Source of the DNA: an uncultured Ruminococcus sp.
GTDB taxonomy: Bacteria > Bacillota > Clostridia > Oscillospirales > Ruminococcaceae
DNA length: 7,381 nucleotides
Direction: 5' to 3'
Assembly (NCBI GenBank): GCA_947177715.1
Contig: CAMWVM010000072.1
Location: 1-7,381, forward strand
Position 1 is the first letter of the stretch. The number at the start of each line of letters is the position of its first letter. Of this stretch, positions 1 through 5,826 are shown in pieces. The notes under the pieces are model-generated. The model ran no database searches and was not told the origin of the DNA. It worked only from the letters and a program-made list of their open reading frames with translations. Both the position numbers and the translations under genes were made by a program.

Positions 1-62
1 GTGCAGGGACCCAAGCTGAGGATGCCTTGACGATGAAACAGTATTATTTATCTGTAAAGTAA
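1..62 (+). CDS. C-terminal tail of an unidentified upstream gene (partial)
   Basis: One frame, read from base 3, stays open from the window edge to a TAA at 60-62 and would encode a C-terminus ending in ALTMKQYYLSVK. The other two plus-strand frames stop earlier. The stop lies 19 bases before the next start codon, the same tight packing seen between the following genes, which supports a real gene end in the same operon. Only about 19 residues are visible, too few to assign a family, and a chance open frame of this length is quite possible. Confidence 0.4.
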   Translation, partial: AGTQAEDALTMKQYYLSVK

Positions 63-81
63 TTGGTAAAAAGGTGAGCGT

Positions 82-603
82 ATGAAAGAACCAATACTTG
101 AAACCGAACGACTCATTTTGCGTCCACTGACAGTTGACGATGCTGAGCAAGTTTTTACATGGGCAAGCGATGAGAGAGTTGCAAAGTATATGATATATTC
201 AAGGCACGAAAATATTGAAACAACAATAGCGTGGCTTGAATCCTTAAAGGATTTGTCTGATAATAATTTTAACTGGGGATTTGTTTTAAAGGAAAATGGC
301 AGATTAATTGGTTCGGGCGGTATTCGCTATTATAAACCGGAAAATGCTTGGTCTTTTGGCTATAATATGAGCTATGATTGCTGGAACAAGGGCTATACAA
401 CCGAAGTCACAAAACGAATGATAGAATTTGCGTATAAGGAATGCGGAGCAAGGGATTTTATTTCCGACCATGCGGTAGAAAACCCTGCGTCGGGCAGGGT
501 TATGGAAAAGTGCGGATTAAAGTTTTCACATTATGGTGAATATTCTAAGTTTGACGGCAGTGAAACTTTTAAGGCAAAATTCTATAAAATGCATTTAGAA
601 TAA
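82..603 (+). CDS. GNAT-family N-acetyltransferase, RimJ/RimL type
   Basis: A 173-residue protein of the GNAT superfamily (Acetyltransf_3 subgroup). These enzymes transfer acetyl from acetyl-CoA to an amine, such as a protein N-terminus, an amino acid or a drug; the substrate here cannot be read from sequence. The N-terminus ETERLILRPLTVDDAEQVF (residues 7-25) is the typical strand-helix opening of the RimJ/RimL group. Residues 101-109 (WNKGYTTEV) form the acetyl-CoA pyrophosphate-binding turn, and NPASGRVMEKCGLKF (134-148) is the usual 'N-x-AS-x-RV-x-EK-x-G' motif near the end. Length is normal for the family. The ATG at 82 is preceded by AAGGTGAG at 71-78. It lies 16 bases upstream of aroQ and is probably co-transcribed with it, but nothing ties it to the shikimate pathway. 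Family assignment is firm; it is unlikely to be RimJ or RimL itself. Confidence 0.9.
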   Translation: MKEPILETERLILRPLTVDDAEQVFTWASDERVAKYMIYSRHENIETTIAWLESLKDLSDNNFNWGFVLKENGRLIGSGGIRYYKPENAWSFGYNMSYDCWNKGYTTEVTKRMIEFAYKECGARDFISDHAVENPASGRVMEKCGLKFSHYGEYSKFDGSETFKAKFYKMHLE

Positions 604-619
604 ATTAAGAGGTGTTTAT

Positions 620-1057
620 ATGAAAAAAATACTTGTTATTCATGGACCAAACTTAAATCTTCTTGGCGAGCGTGAACCAGGAGTATACGGTTCAGATACA
701 TTTGAAAGCATAAATGCTGAAATCATTGCAAAAGCTGAAAGCAAAGGCTTTGAGTGCGATATTTTTCAGTCAAATCATGAGGGTGAAATTATTGACAAGC
801 TTCATGATGCAAGAAAAAAATATGACGGAGTTATTATAAATGCAGGTGCTTATACACACTATAGCTATGCCATCAGAGATGCAATCTCAGCAATAAAAAT
901 TCATGTGGTTGAAGTGCACATGAGTAATATCCATGCAAGAGAGGAGTTCCGTCATCATTCAGTGATTTCTCCTGTATGTTTAGGGCAAATTGCAGGATTC
1001 GGAAAGGCATCATATTTGCTTGCGGTTGACGCTCTTGCTGAAATTTTTAAAGAATAG
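620..1057 (+). CDS. aroQ: 3-dehydroquinate dehydratase, type II
   Basis: A 145-residue cytosolic enzyme that converts 3-dehydroquinate to 3-dehydroshikimate, the third step of the shikimate route to aromatic amino acids. Length matches the type II family, which assembles as a dodecamer. The glycine-rich opening HGPNLNLLGEREPGVYG (residues 8-24) carries the flexible-lid arginine (R18) and the catalytic tyrosine (Y23). NAGAYTHYSYAIRDA (74-88) holds the substrate-binding N74 and H80. EVHMSNIHAREEFRHHS (98-114) holds E98, the catalytic H100 and R111. All expected active-site residues are present. GAGGTG around 609-614 precedes the ATG. The stop is followed 14 bases later by the peptidase gene, so the two are very likely one operon. 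No other shikimate gene is in the window. The aroQ - Xaa-Pro peptidase - efp order is common in Firmicutes. Confidence 0.97.
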   Translation: MKKILVIHGPNLNLLGEREPGVYGSDTFESINAEIIAKAESKGFECDIFQSNHEGEIIDKLHDARKKYDGVIINAGAYTHYSYAIRDAISAIKIHVVEVHMSNIHAREEFRHHSVISPVCLGQIAGFGKASYLLAVDALAEIFKE

Positions 1058-1071
1058 GAAGAAACGGTTTA

Positions 1072-2160
1072 ATGAATAATCATTGTACATCTGCTCTTGA
1101 AAGTCTTATGACAAAGCTTGGAACATCAGCGGAATGCGGTATTATAGCCTCTGATGTCAACAGAAGATATTTTACAGGTATGAAGTCCAGTGCAGGAACT
1201 CTTTTGGTGTTCAAGGAACAGGGTTACTTTATCATTGATTTCAGATATATTGAAAAAGCACGGAAATTACTTAACGGCAATTCACATGTAGAAGTTATTT
1301 TGCAGAAGAATCTGTTTGAACAGGTCAATGCTTTGATTGAAATGCATAATGCAAAAACTATTGCAGTTGAAAGTGATAGATGCACCGTTGCACAACTGGA
1401 GGATTACAGAAAAAAACTCAATGCCCAGGTGGTTTCGGACAGCAGCTTTTCTAATTTGATAAACAGTCTTAGAATTGTCAAAACTCAGGAACAGATTGAT
1501 AAAATTATTGCTGCACAGAGAATTGCCGAACAGGGTTTTGAGCATATGCTTGATTTTATTTCTGTTGGAAGAACCGAGCGTGAAATTCAACTTGAACTCG
1601 ATTATTTTATGCTAAAGAATGGGGCAGAGGCATTGTCTTTTGACACTATTGCCCTATCAGGTAAGAATACATCTTTGCCACATGGAGTTCCATCAGATAA
1701 AAAGGTCGAGCAGGGAGAATTTGTATTGCTTGATTACGGTGCAGTAGTTGATGGATATCACAGCGATATGACCCGTACTGTCTGCGTAGGACAGCCAACA
1801 GAAGAAATGGCAAGAGTTTATGATACTGTTCTTGAAGCGCAACTTGCAGGATTAAGTGCTGTAAAGGCAGGAATTGCAGGAAAAGAGCTTGATAAAATTT
1901 CAAGAGATATAATTGAAAACGCAGGATATGGCGATTATTTTGGACACTCATTGGGACATGGAGTTGGTACGGAAATACATGAACTTCCCACAGCTTCTCC
2001 ACGAAGTGATGAAAAGCTTATAAAAAACAGCATTGTGACAATCGAACCGGGAATATATCTTCCTGATAAATTCGGTGTGAGAATTGAGGACTTCGTGGTT
2101 GTCAAGGAAAACGGATGCGAAAACATGACATTAGCACCTAAAGAACTTATAGTATTGTAA
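1072..2160 (+). CDS. Xaa-Pro aminopeptidase, M24B family (PepP/PepQ-like)
   Basis: A 362-residue cytosolic dinuclear metallopeptidase predicted to remove an N-terminal residue preceding proline, or to split Xaa-Pro dipeptides. Residues 8 to about 130 form a creatinase-type N-terminal domain. Residues from about 140 to the end form the pita-bread catalytic domain. Its five metal ligands are all recognisable: D221 and D232 in DYGAVVDGYHSDMTRT, H296 in GHSLGHGVG, E325 in TIEPGIY and E339 in GVRIED. H292 and H303 occupy the positions of the accessory active-site histidines of E. coli PepP. The length of about 360 is that of Firmicutes Xaa-Pro peptidases (YqhT/PapA-like) and shorter than E. coli PepP. 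AGGAAG at 1056-1061 overlaps the aroQ stop and serves as ribosome binding site. Whether it acts as aminopeptidase or prolidase cannot be settled by sequence. Confidence 0.94.
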   Translation: MNNHCTSALESLMTKLGTSAECGIIASDVNRRYFTGMKSSAGTLLVFKEQGYFIIDFRYIEKARKLLNGNSHVEVILQKNLFEQVNALIEMHNAKTIAVESDRCTVAQLEDYRKKLNAQVVSDSSFSNLINSLRIVKTQEQIDKIIAAQRIAEQGFEHMLDFISVGRTEREIQLELDYFMLKNGAEALSFDTIALSGKNTSLPHGVPSDKKVEQGEFVLLDYGAVVDGYHSDMTRTVCVGQPTEEMARVYDTVLEAQLAGLSAVKAGIAGKELDKISRDIIENAGYGDYFGHSLGHGVGTEIHELPTASPRSDEKLIKNSIVTIEPGIYLPDKFGVRIEDFVVVKENGCENMTLAPKELIVL

Positions 2161-2228
2161 TGCAGGCATGAGGCAATAATGCAAAAATAATAATTTTATA
2201 AATATAGTAACTTTTTTTCAAAAAGCAC

Positions 2229-2257
2229 TTGCAATATGTGAGAAAATCGGTTACAAT
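2229..2257 (+). promoter_or_regulatory. Predicted sigma-A promoter for efp
   Basis: TTGCAA at 2229-2234 and TACAAT at 2252-2257 are separated by exactly 17 bases. They match the -35 and -10 consensus at 4 of 6 and 5 of 6 positions. The start of transcription would be near 2264, giving a leader of about 55 bases to the efp start. This promoter lies in the 158-base gap after the peptidase gene. It would make efp independent of the aroQ operon, although read-through remains possible because I see no clear terminator in the gap. Confidence 0.6.
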
Positions 2258-2304
2258 ATTTATAAGGGATGCTATGCTTAGTGTCCATTGGACAATAAAT
2301 ATTT

Positions 2305-2310
2305 GGAGGT
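2305..2310 (+). promoter_or_regulatory. Ribosome binding site fixing the efp start
   Basis: GGAGGT at 2305-2310 sits 8 bases before the ATG at 2319. No comparable site precedes the alternative upstream TTG at 2229. It therefore decides the efp start codon. Confidence 0.9.
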
Positions 2311-2318
2311 ACTTATTA

Positions 2319-2876
2319 ATGGTAACTGCTGGAGATTTTAGAAACGGTATGACTTTTGAGGAAGACGGAAATGTAATGCAGATTGTTGAGTTTCAACATG
2401 TTAAACCTGGTAAGGGTGCTGCTTTCGTAAGAACTAAAGTCAGAAATGTTATTACAGGTTCGGTTGTTGAAAAGACATATAACCCTACTGCTAAATTCCC
2501 AACAGCTTTTGTTGAGAGAAAAGATATGGAATATTCTTATACTGATGGAGATCTTTATTACTTTATGGATCCTGAAAGCTATGAGCTTGTTCCTGTAAAC
2601 GCTTCTGAGCTTTCAGATAACTTTAAATTTGTTAAGGAAAACATGGTTTGTAAGATTCTTTCCTACAAGGGCAAGGTATTTGGTGTTGAACCACCTTATT
2701 TTGTTGACCTTGAGGTTACTGATACAGATCCAGGATTTAAGGGCGATACAGCTACTAATGCTACAAAGCCTGCAACTGTTGAAACCGGCGCTGAAATCAA
2801 GGTTCCTTTGTTCATTGAAATTGGTGACAAGATTAGAATTGATACTCGTACATGTGAATACATGGAGCGTGCATAA
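2319..2876 (+). CDS. efp: Elongation factor P
   Basis: A 185-residue translation factor that binds between the ribosomal P and E sites and promotes peptide bond formation at consecutive prolines. The start is set at the ATG at 2319 because it follows a strong ribosome binding site and gives exactly the canonical EF-P length and N-terminus ([14 protein letters not shown]). The frame stays open upstream for 30 more codons, but that stretch overlaps the predicted promoter. Three domains are visible: the KOW-like domain I (about 1-62), the central oligonucleotide-binding domain (about 65-125) and the C-terminal domain (about 128-185), which ends in the family signature [17 protein letters not shown]. 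The modification-site loop is [12 protein letters not shown], with K32 at the tip, as in Bacillus EF-P, whose lysine carries 5-aminopentanol. No EF-P modification gene (epmA, epmB, earP) is in the window. The preceding gene also handles Xaa-Pro peptides. Confidence 0.97.
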   Translation: MVTAGDFRNGMTFEEDGNVMQIVEFQHVKPGKGAAFVRTKVRNVITGSVVEKTYNPTAKFPTAFVERKDMEYSYTDGDLYYFMDPESYELVPVNASELSDNFKFVKENMVCKILSYKGKVFGVEPPYFVDLEVTDTDPGFKGDTATNATKPATVETGAEIKVPLFIEIGDKIRIDTRTCEYMERA

Positions 2877-2922
2877 TTACTTAATTAAGTGATATGTATA
2901 TTTTGGAACGGAGGGATTTTTA

Positions 2923-3363
2923 ATGGAGCTTTCACAGAAGGTTGCTTATTTAAAAGGACTTATGGATGGTCTTAAAATTGATGATTCCACAAATGAAGGC
3001 AAAGTTCTAAAAGTAATGGCTGATATTCTTGACGAAATGGCATTAACTGTTGAGGATATTGCAGATGAAGTTGACGAAGTGGTTGAACTCGTTGATATTC
3101 TGGATGAGGACTTAGGCGATTTGGAAGAGGAAGTTTACTTCGCAGAAGAATGTGATGACTGCTATGACGATTGTTGCTGTGATGACGATGATGATTACGG
3201 TTTTGACGATGACGAAGAGATGTATGAATGTGTTTGTCCATCATGCGGTGATACAATCTGTCTTGGTGAGAATATAATTGCTGAAGGCTCAATAGATTGT
3301 CCTAACTGCGGAGAAGAACTTGAGTTTGACTTCAGTGAAATTGAAGCTGAAGACGAAGAATAA
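2923..3363 (+). CDS. Acidic zinc-ribbon protein, CD1247-like family, unknown function
   Basis: A 146-residue protein. The N-terminus MELSQKVAYLKGLMDGLKID resembles the 'CD1247 N-terminal domain' proteins of Clostridia; this is from memory of the family, not a search. Residues 1-70 are helical and coiled-coil-like. Residues 74-101 are almost only Asp, Glu, Cys and Tyr. Residues 105-129 form a zinc ribbon with CPSC (105-108) and CPNC (126-129), a pattern typical of one bound zinc. There are 54 Asp/Glu and 11 Cys in 146 residues, and no Lys, Arg or His after residue 30. No signal peptide or membrane segment is seen, so it should be cytosolic. GGAGGG at 2910-2915 precedes the ATG, and the gene starts 46 bases after efp, probably in the same transcript. 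Function is unknown; a metal-binding or nucleic-acid-mimicking adaptor is possible but speculative. Confidence 0.85.
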   Translation: MELSQKVAYLKGLMDGLKIDDSTNEGKVLKVMADILDEMALTVEDIADEVDEVVELVDILDEDLGDLEEEVYFAEECDDCYDDCCCDDDDDYGFDDDEEMYECVCPSCGDTICLGENIIAEGSIDCPNCGEELEFDFSEIEAEDEE

Positions 3364-3392
3364 TTTAATTATTGCTTTTAGGCGAAGATAAT
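3364..3392 (+). promoter_or_regulatory. Possible promoter for the ribU transcript
   Basis: GATAAT at 3387-3392 matches the -10 consensus at 5 of 6 positions and would place the transcript start near 3399, just ahead of the aptamer. The -35 region 17 bases upstream (TTTAAT at 3364-3369) is poor. An alternative pair, TTGCTT at 3372-3377 with TAATAT at 3394-3399, would start transcription inside the first aptamer helix and is less likely. A promoter is expected here because a riboswitch needs its own leader. Confidence 0.35.
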
Positions 3393-3403
3393 TTAATATT
3401 TTA

Positions 3404-3527
3404 GTTTCAGGGGTGGTGAAAGTCCACACTGGCGGTGATGAGCTAAAAGGCTACAAGTCCGCGACCGTAGAAATACGCTGATTCGGTTAGAATCCGAAAC
3501 CAACGGTATAGTCCGGATGGAAGAAAC
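3404..3527 (+). ncRNA. FMN riboswitch aptamer (RFN element)
   Basis: This leader RNA binds flavin mononucleotide and controls the downstream gene. The conserved RFN blocks appear in order: AGGGGTGGTGAAAGTCC near 3409, ACTGGCGGTGATGAGC near 3428, AAGTCCGCGACC near 3455, a variable hairpin (TTCGG/CCGAA at 3482-3498), then ACGGTATAGTCCGGATGG near 3503 and the closing AGAAACGACAG. The closing helix P1 can be drawn as GTTTC (3404-3408) with GAAAC (3523-3527). The conserved core looks intact, so ligand binding is expected. An intrinsic terminator follows within 30 bases and ribU follows that, which fits FMN-dependent transcription attenuation. Confidence 0.95.
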
Positions 3528-3552
3528 GACAGGCTATTATTATAGTAAATTT

Positions 3553-3587
3553 ACACCTCTGGACGTATTGTGTTCAGAGGTGTTTTT
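3553..3587 (+). terminator. Riboswitch-controlled intrinsic terminator
   Basis: ACACCTCTGGA (3553-3563) pairs with TTCAGAGGTGT (3573-3583), with one G-U pair, around a 9-base loop. It is followed at once by a T run ending at 3587. It lies between the FMN aptamer and ribU, so it should stop transcription when FMN is bound. The left arm can instead pair with the 5' strand of the aptamer (TTCAGGGGTG at 3406-3415), a 10-base-pair helix with two G-U pairs. That is a candidate antiterminator. Confidence 0.9.
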
Positions 3588-3610
3588 CTGCTGTTTCTCC
3601 TTGATATTTT

Positions 3611-3617
3611 AGGAGGG
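3611..3617 (+). promoter_or_regulatory. Ribosome binding site fixing the ribU start
   Basis: AGGAGGG at 3611-3617 is 6 bases before the ATG at 3624. The alternative start further upstream at 3570 lies inside the loop of the terminator hairpin and has no such site. Confidence 0.9.
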
Positions 3618-3623
3618 ATAATT

Positions 3624-4310
3624 ATGAATAATGAAATTACAACAAAAAGATTTAATACCAAAAAGATGACGGTACTTGCTATGTTCGTAGCATTATCTTA
3701 TCTTTGTGTATTTGTTTTTAGATTTAAAGTACAGTTTTTGTCTTTTGAAATGTCTGATATATTTATTACTATCTGCGGTTTTGCTTTTGGACCAATTTCA
3801 GCCGTAGGAGTGGCTTTAGCAAAATCTTTGCTTGAAATGATAACTATTGCAGATACCGGAATATATGGAGCAGTTATGAATTTTGCAAGCAGTGCAGCTT
3901 TTGCAGGTACAGCAGCAATTATTTACAAGTACAAGAAGTCGTTAGGCGGTGCTTTACTTGCAATGTTAGGTGCAATTATCACAAGAACAGTCGTTATAAT
4001 TGCTTTGAACATTCTTATTATACCGTTGTATATGAAGTGTTCAAGGGAAGTGGTTATCGGAATGATTTCATCATTATTGCTGCCGTTTAATCTTGTTAAG
4101 GCATTTATGAACGCTGGTTTAGTATTTATACTTTATAAGCCTCTTGCTGGTGCTTTAAGAAACATTGGAGTTCTTCCTGCACATGAAGAAAATTTTGCGC
4201 TAACTAAGAAGAATATTTTTGTAATGATAATTTCTGCTTTAGTAGTTATAGGTGCTATAGTTGCACTTGTAGTTTGTCTTAACGGAAATATTGAATGGGT
4301 TAGAAAATAA
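3624..4310 (+). CDS. ribU: ECF transporter S component, riboflavin-specific (RibU)
   Basis: A 228-residue membrane protein predicted to be the riboflavin-binding subunit of an energy-coupling-factor transporter. It works with the shared EcfT and EcfA subunits, whose genes are not in this window. The ATG at 3624 is chosen for its ribosome binding site; a longer reading from 3570 starts inside the terminator. Hydrophobic segments lie at about 14-33, 45-58, 58-75, 80-100, 107-135 and 146-172, the six helices of the S-component fold. RibU-like stretches are FEMSDIFITICGFAFGP (41-57), the following ALAKSLLEM (64-72) and GAVMNFASSAAFAG (82-95). A further hydrophobic segment at about 198-218, after a polar stretch, would be a seventh helix and is unusual for the family. 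The FMN riboswitch in front strongly supports riboflavin as the substrate. Confidence 0.93.
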   Translation: MNNEITTKRFNTKKMTVLAMFVALSYLCVFVFRFKVQFLSFEMSDIFITICGFAFGPISAVGVALAKSLLEMITIADTGIYGAVMNFASSAAFAGTAAIIYKYKKSLGGALLAMLGAIITRTVVIIALNILIIPLYMKCSREVVIGMISSLLLPFNLVKAFMNAGLVFILYKPLAGALRNIGVLPAHEENFALTKKNIFVMIISALVVIGAIVALVVCLNGNIEWVRK

Positions 4311-4347
4311 CATTAATTTTTAAATACATAATTATCTTCGCTTATAT

Positions 4348-4379
4348 AAAAAACAGCCTCTGAAAAGAGGCTGTTTTTT
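4348..4379. terminator. Bidirectional intrinsic terminator between converging genes
   Basis: A perfect 13-base-pair inverted repeat: six A plus CAGCCTC (4348-4360) pairs with GAGGCTG plus six T (4367-4379) around the loop TGAAAA. The T run follows the GC-rich stem on either strand. It can therefore end the ribU transcript on the plus strand and the hydrolase transcript on the minus strand, whose stop codon lies just 7 bases away. Confidence 0.93.
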
Positions 4380-4385
4380 ATTTGA

Positions 4386-5750
4386 CTAAATTAATCGTTT
4401 TATACATGTTATATTATTGTATTGTGCAAAAGTTGAAACATAGGAAATTACAATACCTGTATTTGAATTTTCAGCGTGGATCATCATTCCGTCGCCTATG
4501 TAAATTGCAACATGATATATTGAAGAATAAGAACTTCCTCCAAAGAAAATCAAATCTCCTTTTTTCATGTTTGAATATGAAACTGAAGTTCCGTAGTTTG
4601 CCTGTGCAGAGGCTAAGTGAGGAAGGTTAATTCCAATTTTAGCATAACACTGCATTGTCAAACCTGAACAGTCTGTTGCATTAGGACTTGTACCGCCCCA
4701 AACATATGAACCGCCCACCATACTCTTGGCAGTTGACATAAGGATATTGATTTTAGTATCATAGTCATTTGTTGATGGAGTAGGTGTCGGGTTGTTTGGC
4801 TCGGGAGCGTTTGTTGTTGTCTTTGTAGTGGTGGTTTTAGGCGCTGTTGTAGTTGTTTTCTTTGTTGTAACAGCTTTTTTAGTTGTGGTAGTTTCTTTTG
4901 GTTTATTTGCATTTGCAGATGTTTTTTTAGTGGTTGAAGATTTAGCTTTTGTTGTTTTTGAAGCAGTGGTAGTTTGTTTTGCTTCATACTCTTGAGCAAG
5001 ACTGTTTATTTCACTTTGAAGCTCGTTTTTATTGTTTTCAAGATCAGCAATAGATTCACCATATTGATCTTGCATAGATATAAGCTTTTCGTATTCATCT
5101 GAAAGCTTTTTCTGTTCTTCAGAATATTTCTTACTCTTGTTTAAAAGACTTTCTTTTTGCTTTTCAAGGTCAGACTTTGTTGAGTCTATTTTCTCTTTTT
5201 GGTTAATTAAATCATCAATAGTGTCATTATCGTGAGCTGCCACACGTTTAATAAGTTCCATACGCATTAGAACATCATAAAAATCGGAAGAATTTATTAA
5301 TATCTCAGAATAGGAGCCTGTACCAGCAAGATACATACTTCTTACTCGGTTCATAAATTCATTTACGCCTTTTTTGATATTCTCTTCCTGATTTGAAAGG
5401 TCATACTGTGTCTTGCGCATTTGTTCGTCGATTTTACAGATATCATCTTCAATTTCTTTAGAATATTTTTCTGAAGTTTCAATCTTCTTAGAAATGACTT
5501 CAAGCTGTTTAACAACATTGTTTAGTTTTTCCTGCTGATTGTTTATGTTATCGTCAGCTTCATCAATTTTGTTTTGCAGTTTTTCTTGTTCCTCTTCAAG
5601 ATCTTTAAGCTGTTTTTCATAAGATGACGGTGCTTGAGCAGCGTTTATTGTAACCGATTTTTCATTTTCTGTCAGTCCAAAGGCACCTATGGTAATTAAA
5701 ACTGCTAAACAAGCAGCTGCAATTCTTTTAATTTTAGATAATATACACAT
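4386..5750 (-). CDS. Secreted NlpC/P60 peptidoglycan hydrolase with CwlO/PcsB-like coiled coil
   Basis: A 454-residue secreted protein predicted to cut peptide stems of peptidoglycan. A signal peptide spans residues 1-40: positive KIKR, a hydrophobic stretch at 10-26, and a signal peptidase I site after AQA (38-40). Residues 41 to about 258 form a long coiled coil resembling the N-terminal region of CwlO and PcsB; SMYLAGTGSYSEILINSSDF (138-157) matches the conserved patch there. Residues 257-328 are a Thr/Lys-rich linker ending in Pro/Asn. Residues 333-454 form the NlpC/P60 domain with catalytic C361 (TDCSGL), H413 (YHVAIYIGDG) and H425 (MIHAE), in normal spacing. GGAG at 5759-5762 is 8 bases before the ATG. 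In CwlO and PcsB the coiled coil couples activity to FtsEX, so similar control is plausible; no ftsEX is in view. The exact bond cut is inferred from the family, usually the D-Glu to diamino-acid bond. Confidence 0.93.
   Translation of the reverse strand: MCILSKIKRIAAACLAVLITIGAFGLTENEKSVTINAAQAPSSYEKQLKDLEEEQEKLQNKIDEADDNINNQQEKLNNVVKQLEVISKKIETSEKYSKEIEDDICKIDEQMRKTQYDLSNQEENIKKGVNEFMNRVRSMYLAGTGSYSEILINSSDFYDVLMRMELIKRVAAHDNDTIDDLINQKEKIDSTKSDLEKQKESLLNKSKKYSEEQKKLSDEYEKLISMQDQYGESIADLENNKNELQSEINSLAQEYEAKQTTTASKTTKAKSSTTKKTSANANKPKETTTTKKAVTTKKTTTTAPKTTTTKTTTNAPEPNNPTPTPSTNDYDTKINILMSTAKSMVGGSYVWGGTSPNATDCSGLTMQCYAKIGINLPHLASAQANYGTSVSYSNMKKGDLIFFGGSSYSSIYHVAIYIGDGMMIHAENSNTGIVISYVSTFAQYNNITCIKRLI
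4767..4982 (-). repeat. Low-complexity Thr/Lys-rich linker coding segment
   Basis: This stretch of the hydrolase gene encodes residues 257-328, of which 28 of 72 are Thr and 14 are Lys, in irregular units such as TTTTK, KTTT and TTKK. On the plus strand it reads as repeated GTT/GTA/GTG triplets and so creates a spurious Val-rich open frame. Such linkers are typical spacers between a coiled coil and a catalytic domain in wall proteins. The repeats make it prone to length variation between strains. Confidence 0.85.
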
Positions 5751-5794
5751 AAATATGACTCCAAAAGTTTATTTGTTGTAATACTTTTGTAATT

Positions 5795-5823
5795 ATTATA
5801 ACTTAATTTAAAGGGCTTGTCAA
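5795..5823 (-). promoter_or_regulatory. Perfect-consensus sigma-A promoter of the NlpC/P60 gene
   Basis: Read on the minus strand, TTGACA (5823-5818) and TATAAT (5800-5795) are separated by exactly 17 bases, so all 12 consensus positions match. Transcription should start near 5788, giving a leader of about 38 bases before the ATG at 5750. The promoter reads away from the ACT-domain gene promoter on the other strand; the two -35 boxes are about 83 bases apart. Confidence 0.9.
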
Positions 5824-5826
5824 CCC

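Noticed and set aside
2201..2225. Possible terminator after the Xaa-Pro peptidase (T run followed by A run near 2212-2224)
   Set aside because: The only pairing is a short A/T stem without GC content and no T run after it; it does not meet the pattern of an intrinsic terminator.
2879..2890. 12-base perfect palindrome ACTTAATTAAGT between efp and the next gene
   Set aside because: It is almost entirely A/T, has no T run or GC stem for termination, and can easily arise by chance in this base composition.
2972..3292. Minus-strand open frame with many His, Arg and Gln residues
   Set aside because: It is the shadow of the Asp/Glu-rich coding sequence on the plus strand, whose gene has a strong ribosome binding site and a recognisable zinc ribbon.
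4792..4995. Plus-strand open frame encoding a Val/Phe-rich hydrophobic peptide
   Set aside because: It is the antisense of the Thr/Lys-rich linker of the minus-strand hydrolase; the hydrophobicity follows from the complement of ACN/AAR codons, and there is no convincing ribosome binding site or family resemblance.
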